From: Planctomycetota bacterium
Lineage (GTDB): Bacteria; Planctomycetota; Phycisphaerae; UBA1845; UTPLA1
Reading direction: 5' to 3'
Assembly (NCBI GenBank): GCA_016712275.1
Contig: JADJRI010000041.1
Span: 1 to 19,067, forward strand
Length of the DNA stretch: 19,067 bases
Part shown: piece after piece, positions 16,002-19,067 of the stretch
How positions within the stretch are numbered: position 1 is the first letter of the stretch
Layout of the letters: each line of letters starts with the position of its first letter
Program-made: the position numbers and the translations under genes
The notes under the pieces: model-generated
What the model was told of the DNA's origin: nothing
Seen by the model: the letters and a program-made list of their open reading frames with translations, nothing else
Database searches by the model: none

Positions 16002-17294
16002 ATGATGGCTGAGGATTTGAGTAATCTCAATAAGATCGATCACATCATCGTACTGATGATGGAGAATCGTTCATTCGATCATATGCTTGGCTATCTTAAA
16101 CTGGAAGGCGGTAGAACCGATGTGGATGGCTTGACCGCTGATATGTTCAATCGATCCAAAGATGGCGGGATTCATCGGGTACGCCATTTGGAAAACACCG
16201 CTTTTGAACTGGACCCATGCCATGAAGGGAATTGTGTCGATGAACAGATCAGCGACGGTAATGGAGGATTCGTTCTTAACTTCGAGCGAATGCATCATCC
16301 CGCCGACCCTGGCGGGGTAATGGGCTATTACAATGCTTCCGACCTGCTGGTTTACGATCATCTGGCGCGCGAGTTTGCGATCTGCGACCGCTGGTTCAGC
16401 TCGGTGCCGGGGCAAACCTGGCCAAACCGGTTGTACTCCGTGGCCGGGCGTGGCGACGGCAGCCGCGAGAACAGGCGGCTACCCCTGTACGACGAACCTT
16501 CATTCATCCGCCATTTGGACGCGCGAGGTGTGTCCTGGCGCTGGTATTGCCATGATTTCGCGACTCTCCGGCTTATCGACGGAGACTACCGCCTAGGGCA
16601 TACCGATCATTTCTTTTCCTTCTCGGAAAACTCGCTTTTTGAAACCGAGGATTTTCTCAGCCACGCGGCGGCGGGGAATTTAGCCGCCGTGTCGTGGATC
16701 GATCCCAATTTCGCCAATTTTGGCAAATTAAGCTATTCCAACGACGATCATGCTCCCGCCAATGTTCGAGCGGGGCAAACATTGGTCAATACGCTTTATC
16801 AAGCGCTTGTCGAGAGTCCGGTTTGGAATAAAAGCCTGCTTGTCATCGTTTACGATGAGCACGGCGGTTTCTACGATCATGTAACGCCACCAGCCGCCAC
16901 CGACGACAATCCTCAATTTCGCCGTTACGGTTGCCGCGTGCCGGCTTTGATCGTTTCGCCTTGGGTAAAACCGGGTCAAGTTTCGCATACTCTTTTCGAT
17001 CACACCTCCATCATCAAGAGGATTTTGCTGCGGTTTTGCCGCGAAGCCGATGAAACGATCCCCGACATGGGCACGCGAGTTGCCGCCGCGAATCATCTCG
17101 GTGGGTTGTTGACCGAACCAGCCCCACGGCACGCTCCGCCGCAATCCGAATTACAGACGTTAATCGAATCGGCGGTCTCCCAACGAGTTGTGTTGGATGC
17201 GGCGAAGGTGTCCCGGACGACAAAGCCCAGTGAATTCCAGCAAGGGCTATTGGCTTGCGAGCGCGTGCTGGCTGCCCAGAACCATTCATTGTAG
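16002..17294 (+). CDS. Phosphoesterase / phospholipase C family protein
   Basis: The 430-residue product has the N-terminal IDHIIVLMMENRSFDHMLGY of the phosphoesterase family (PF04185-type: non-haemolytic phospholipase C, acid phosphatase AcpA), with the metal-binding E-N-R and presumed Thr/Ser nucleophile region. It also has FSSVPGQTWPNRLYSVAG, YDEHGGFYDHVTPP (about 285-298, metal-binding Asp/His), RVPALIVSPWVKPG and FDHTSIIKRIL. Family members cleave phosphodiester or phosphomonoester headgroups. Unlike typical relatives it shows no signal peptide or twin-arginine leader, so it may be cytoplasmic. The start at 16002 or 16005 lacks a strong binding site. The C-terminal 80 residues lack the tail repeats of true phospholipase C. 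Confidence 0.87.
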   Translation: MMAEDLSNLNKIDHIIVLMMENRSFDHMLGYLKLEGGRTDVDGLTADMFNRSKDGGIHRVRHLENTAFELDPCHEGNCVDEQISDGNGGFVLNFERMHHPADPGGVMGYYNASDLLVYDHLAREFAICDRWFSSVPGQTWPNRLYSVAGRGDGSRENRRLPLYDEPSFIRHLDARGVSWRWYCHDFATLRLIDGDYRLGHTDHFFSFSENSLFETEDFLSHAAAGNLAAVSWIDPNFANFGKLSYSNDDHAPANVRAGQTLVNTLYQALVESPVWNKSLLVIVYDEHGGFYDHVTPPAATDDNPQFRRYGCRVPALIVSPWVKPGQVSHTLFDHTSIIKRILLRFCREADETIPDMGTRVAAANHLGGLLTEPAPRHAPPQSELQTLIESAVSQRVVLDAAKVSRTTKPSEFQQGLLACERVLAAQNHSL

Positions 17295-17399
17295 GTGTGT
17301 TTAGGAAAGCGAAATGCTGAAGCAATGCGGATTTTAAACGTACCACCCATGATTTTAGGCTCTGGTAAACACCAGACGGAGACCGAGGTGTTCCATGAA

Positions 17400-17521
17400 C
17401 GGAGTGGCGACCGTCGCCGATCCGCGCCAACTGCCCGCGCCTTGCCGCGCTCAAGGCGAGGTTTGACCCGAACAATCTGTTCCGCGTGAACCAGAATATC
17501 GCGCCAGGAGAAATCCAATGA
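17400..17521 (+). pseudogene. C-terminal remnant of a berberine-bridge-type FAD oxidase
   Basis: In one frame from about 17438 the sequence reads RLAALKARFDPNNLFRVNQN followed by IAPGEIQ and TGA 17519-17521. This is the characteristic C-terminal (BBE) end of FAD-linked oxidoreductases. Just upstream in another frame is VATVADP, then a frameshift. No FAD-binding domain is present, so this is a fragment. Positions 17295-17400 contain no recognisable gene. The stop overlaps the ATG of the CHAP gene (ATGA), so the lost oxidase was probably the original upstream partner of that gene. Confidence 0.6.
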
Positions 17522-18567
17522 TGTGGAAACGCAAGCTGAAAAGGTCGTGGCTCGAACTGATCAACGCCCAGCGCCGTATCCGCCCGTCGGACGTGGCCCT
17601 GATCCTTGGTCTTGGCCTGGTTCTCTCGGTCGGGCTGGCTTCCGGCCGGGCGGTAGCGGACATCGCCACCCCCGACGCCAGGACTACGCTGGATCTATCC
17701 GCCGCGATGAGCGTCGATTTGCCGCACACCGATGGTTTTGGACTGCTGCCCAAGCCGCCAGCTTTCACCAAACTAGAAAGCAGCCGGCTCTTCGCCGAAG
17801 GCAAGCTGGCCTGCGCCGGTCCCTGCGTCACGCCTTTTGGCTCCGTGCTGGGGGTCGCCGATGGGGCGGAAGGCCGCTCCAACTGCGTCTCGACCTGCAT
17901 TCGGCCGGAATATTCCTTTCTTGACCGGGCGTCGGGCGCCGTCTCGGTGCACACGGACGATCCCAAGCAAGACCAACTTCAATACATCGGCGTGACGTAT
18001 CAGTGCGTCGAGTATGCCCGCAAGTGGTGGATGAAAAATCTCGGTATCACCTTCGGCAGCATCGATAGCGCCCACGAGATTCTGTACCTCACCGAAGGGA
18101 AAAATCTCGAAACCCAGCAACCGTTTCCCCTGGCTCGTTCCATCAACGGCACCGCCCGCCGCCCACCCAGGCGGGGGGATTTGGTGGTGTATTACCCCGA
18201 CCGGGCCGATCCCGAATGGCGGCACGGTCATGTCGCCGTGGTGGTGGCGGTGGATCTAGAACAGGGCCGCGTGTCCCTGGCGGAAGAGAATTACGACAAC
18301 CAGCTCTGGCAAGATCCCCAGGCTTTCGCGCGCCAAATCCGGTTGTTCGAGGTGGGTGGGCGCTACACGCTGCTGGACGTACCTCCGACCGCCAGTCGGA
18401 ACGCCGAGGGCGGCCGCATCGCTGGCTGGTTGTATCCGCTGGCGGCGCAGTTACTGTGGGGCAGGGGTGACTGCAACCGACCTGCGACTTTCATAGCCAC
18501 CGAGGAGGAATCCACCAATGACCATGACCAATCCACTCCGCGATGGCCGTCATTACGATGCCCTTAA
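17518..18567 (+). CDS. Exported CHAP-domain amidase, glutathionylspermidine-amidase-like
   Basis: CAGGAG at 17504-17509 precedes ATG 17518 (a second ATG at 17521). Up to 349 residues. An N-terminal RR/K-rich stretch and hydrophobic segment (ALILGLGLVLSVGLASGRAVA) suggest export or a membrane anchor, with possible cleavage at AVA-D. The amidase part starts with PFGSVLGVADGAEG, as in E. coli Gsp. It has catalytic Cys about 163 in YQCVEYARKWW, His about 238 in GHVAVVV, and AEENYDNQLW, and ends at the family-typical RIAGWLYPL (about 300-308). The last 40 residues (CNRPATFIATEEE...) look non-conserved and overlap a new binding site and ATG at 18518, so a stop may have been lost by an indel near 18465. 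E. coli Gsp is a cytoplasmic bifunctional enzyme; this one lacks the synthetase half. It may cleave glutathionylspermidine or a cell-wall peptide. Confidence 0.78.
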   Translation: MMWKRKLKRSWLELINAQRRIRPSDVALILGLGLVLSVGLASGRAVADIATPDARTTLDLSAAMSVDLPHTDGFGLLPKPPAFTKLESSRLFAEGKLACAGPCVTPFGSVLGVADGAEGRSNCVSTCIRPEYSFLDRASGAVSVHTDDPKQDQLQYIGVTYQCVEYARKWWMKNLGITFGSIDSAHEILYLTEGKNLETQQPFPLARSINGTARRPPRRGDLVVYYPDRADPEWRHGHVAVVVAVDLEQGRVSLAEENYDNQLWQDPQAFARQIRLFEVGGRYTLLDVPPTASRNAEGGRIAGWLYPLAAQLLWGRGDCNRPATFIATEEESTNDHDQSTPRWPSLRCP

Positions 18568-18619
18568 AACGCAAAATAACTTTAAGCAATTGACCAACTT
18601 ATTAGTTGGTTTCAAATAA
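18518..18619 (+). other. Truncated gene start at a composition junction
   Basis: A strong GAGGAGGA at 18501-18508 precedes ATG 18518 and a product starting MTMTNPLRDGRHYDALKT. The first 16 codons are GC-rich like the rest of the cluster; then the sequence turns AT-rich and stops at TAA 18617-18619 (33 codons). I do not recognise the protein. It looks like the 5' end of a further cluster gene interrupted by foreign DNA at about 18560. Confidence 0.4.
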
Positions 18620-18647
18620 ATGAAACCTTATGGTTTGCACAAAACCA
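18593..18647. repeat. Cluster of three short inverted repeats
   Basis: Three perfect inverted repeats sit side by side: ACCAACT (18593-18599) with AGTTGGT (18604-18610); GGTTTCA (18608-18614) with TGAAACC (18621-18627); and TGGTTT (18631-18636) with AAACCA (18642-18647). The first two share GGT and so would form mutually exclusive hairpins. They lie at the edge of the AT-rich segment. An element end, a weak terminator or a protein-binding site are all possible. Confidence 0.45.
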
Positions 18648-18699
18648 GCAAAATGAAAAACCTGACCTGATAATGTATTTGAGATTTTGAGCGTCAAGC

Positions 18700-19067
18700 A
18701 TGAAAGATCTGTACGAAAAGCTTATTGGGCTTATTCCATCTTATCTTGATAATTTTTTGGTCTAATTTCCGGCCCGAAACGTTTCGTTGCTGAGAGTGCT
18801 TTTGCAAAGAACCAGCAATGGAGAAAGCTTTAGTCTTTTTTTGCTGTTTCATTTGTCATGTCCTGGATATTGAGTATTCCATTGAATCGGAATGATCCAT
18901 TTCTTGAGCTTGGGTCTGATGCTATTTTTGCTCTTATTTACGTATTGGCTTATGGAGTTGCTCTATATGCTGCTTGGAGTATTGTAGGAGGTAGATCTGG
19001 GTTTAGAAAACTTATGACAATATACTTTTACTACACGGCGATCCTTAAGCTTATTTTTTCGCTTGTA
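18700..19067 (+). CDS. Polytopic membrane protein, 5' partial gene, frameshifted
   Basis: ATG 18700 begins MKDLYEKLIGLIPSYLDNFL. A stop at 18763 disappears if one T is restored near 18762. Reading then continues ISGPKRFVAESAFAKNQQWR, through a TAG at about 18831 that is bypassed by paired homopolymer indels (AAA, T-run), into SFVMSWILSIPLNRNDPF and two or three hydrophobic segments (AIFALIYVLAYGVALYAAW, MTIYFYYTAILKLIFSLV) open to the window end. The pattern of a P-K-R-F loop followed by four or more helices loosely resembles Yip1-like or uncharacterised bacterial membrane proteins. Strongly AT-rich codon use sets it apart from the upstream cluster. The binding site is weak. Confidence 0.5.

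Noticed and set aside
18593..18647. Integron attC site or rho-independent terminator
   Set aside because: The GTTRRRY/RYYYAAC core pattern is not met, and no T-run follows a GC-rich stem.
1..19067. CRISPR array, tRNA, rRNA, transposase or riboswitch
   Set aside because: No spaced direct repeats, cloverleaf, rRNA-like stretch or transposase motif was seen on reading both strands.

Overview
The window looks like one strand of a GC-rich bacterial chromosome, probably a proteobacterium. The clues are strong G/C third-position preference, AGGAG/GGAGG ribosome binding sites, ATGA start-stop overlaps, and a glutathionylspermidine-amidase-like CHAP protein. There is no rRNA, tRNA or ribosomal gene, so the lineage stays open. 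A glycogen-storing gammaproteobacterium is only a guess, based on two adjacent GH13 enzymes.

Every gene I can support lies on the + strand, mostly 9-60 bases apart or overlapping. The layout is: (a) 90-3131, a frameshifted N-acylglucosamine-2-epimerase (AGE) family gene, a frameshifted DJ-1/PfpI gene and an internally deleted second DJ-1/PfpI gene; (b) 3155-9039, a benzoylformate-decarboxylase-like thiamine-diphosphate enzyme, three NTF2/SnoaL-like proteins, a 4-oxalocrotonate-tautomerase-like protein, a fourth NTF2-like protein, a GMC flavin oxidoreductase and a VOC/glyoxalase-fold protein; (c) 9090-13022, two GH13 enzymes, one branching-enzyme-like and one GH13_5 alpha-amylase; (d) 13032-15989, a fused double SnoaL protein and two single SnoaL proteins, with two AT-richer genes of unknown function between the last two; (e) 16002-18567, a phosphoesterase/phospholipase-C-family protein, a remnant of a berberine-bridge-type FAD oxidase and an exported CHAP amidase; (f) from about 18560, a sharp drop in GC with clustered inverted repeats and the start of an unrelated membrane protein cut by the window end.

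The most unusual thing is the company these genes keep. Seven genes carry eight NTF2/SnoaL-fold domains, interleaved with a 2-oxoacid decarboxylase-like enzyme, a tautomerase, a GMC oxidoreductase, a VOC protein, DJ-1-like proteins, an AGE-family sugar epimerase and two alpha-glucan enzymes. I do not recognise this as a known pathway. It reads like an uncharacterised small-molecule (aldehyde, 2-oxoacid, possibly sugar-derived) conversion or detoxification cluster physically tied to glucan metabolism. That is inference from gene content.

A caution on quality: the first 4.5 kb, a few later spots (about 6000, 7146 and 8280-8350) and the last 300 bases hold many single-base indels, mostly one base missing from a homopolymer run. 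Putting the bases back restores family-typical protein sequence, so most broken genes here are more likely sequence errors than true pseudogenes. The second DJ-1 gene and the FAD-oxidase fragment look damaged beyond that.
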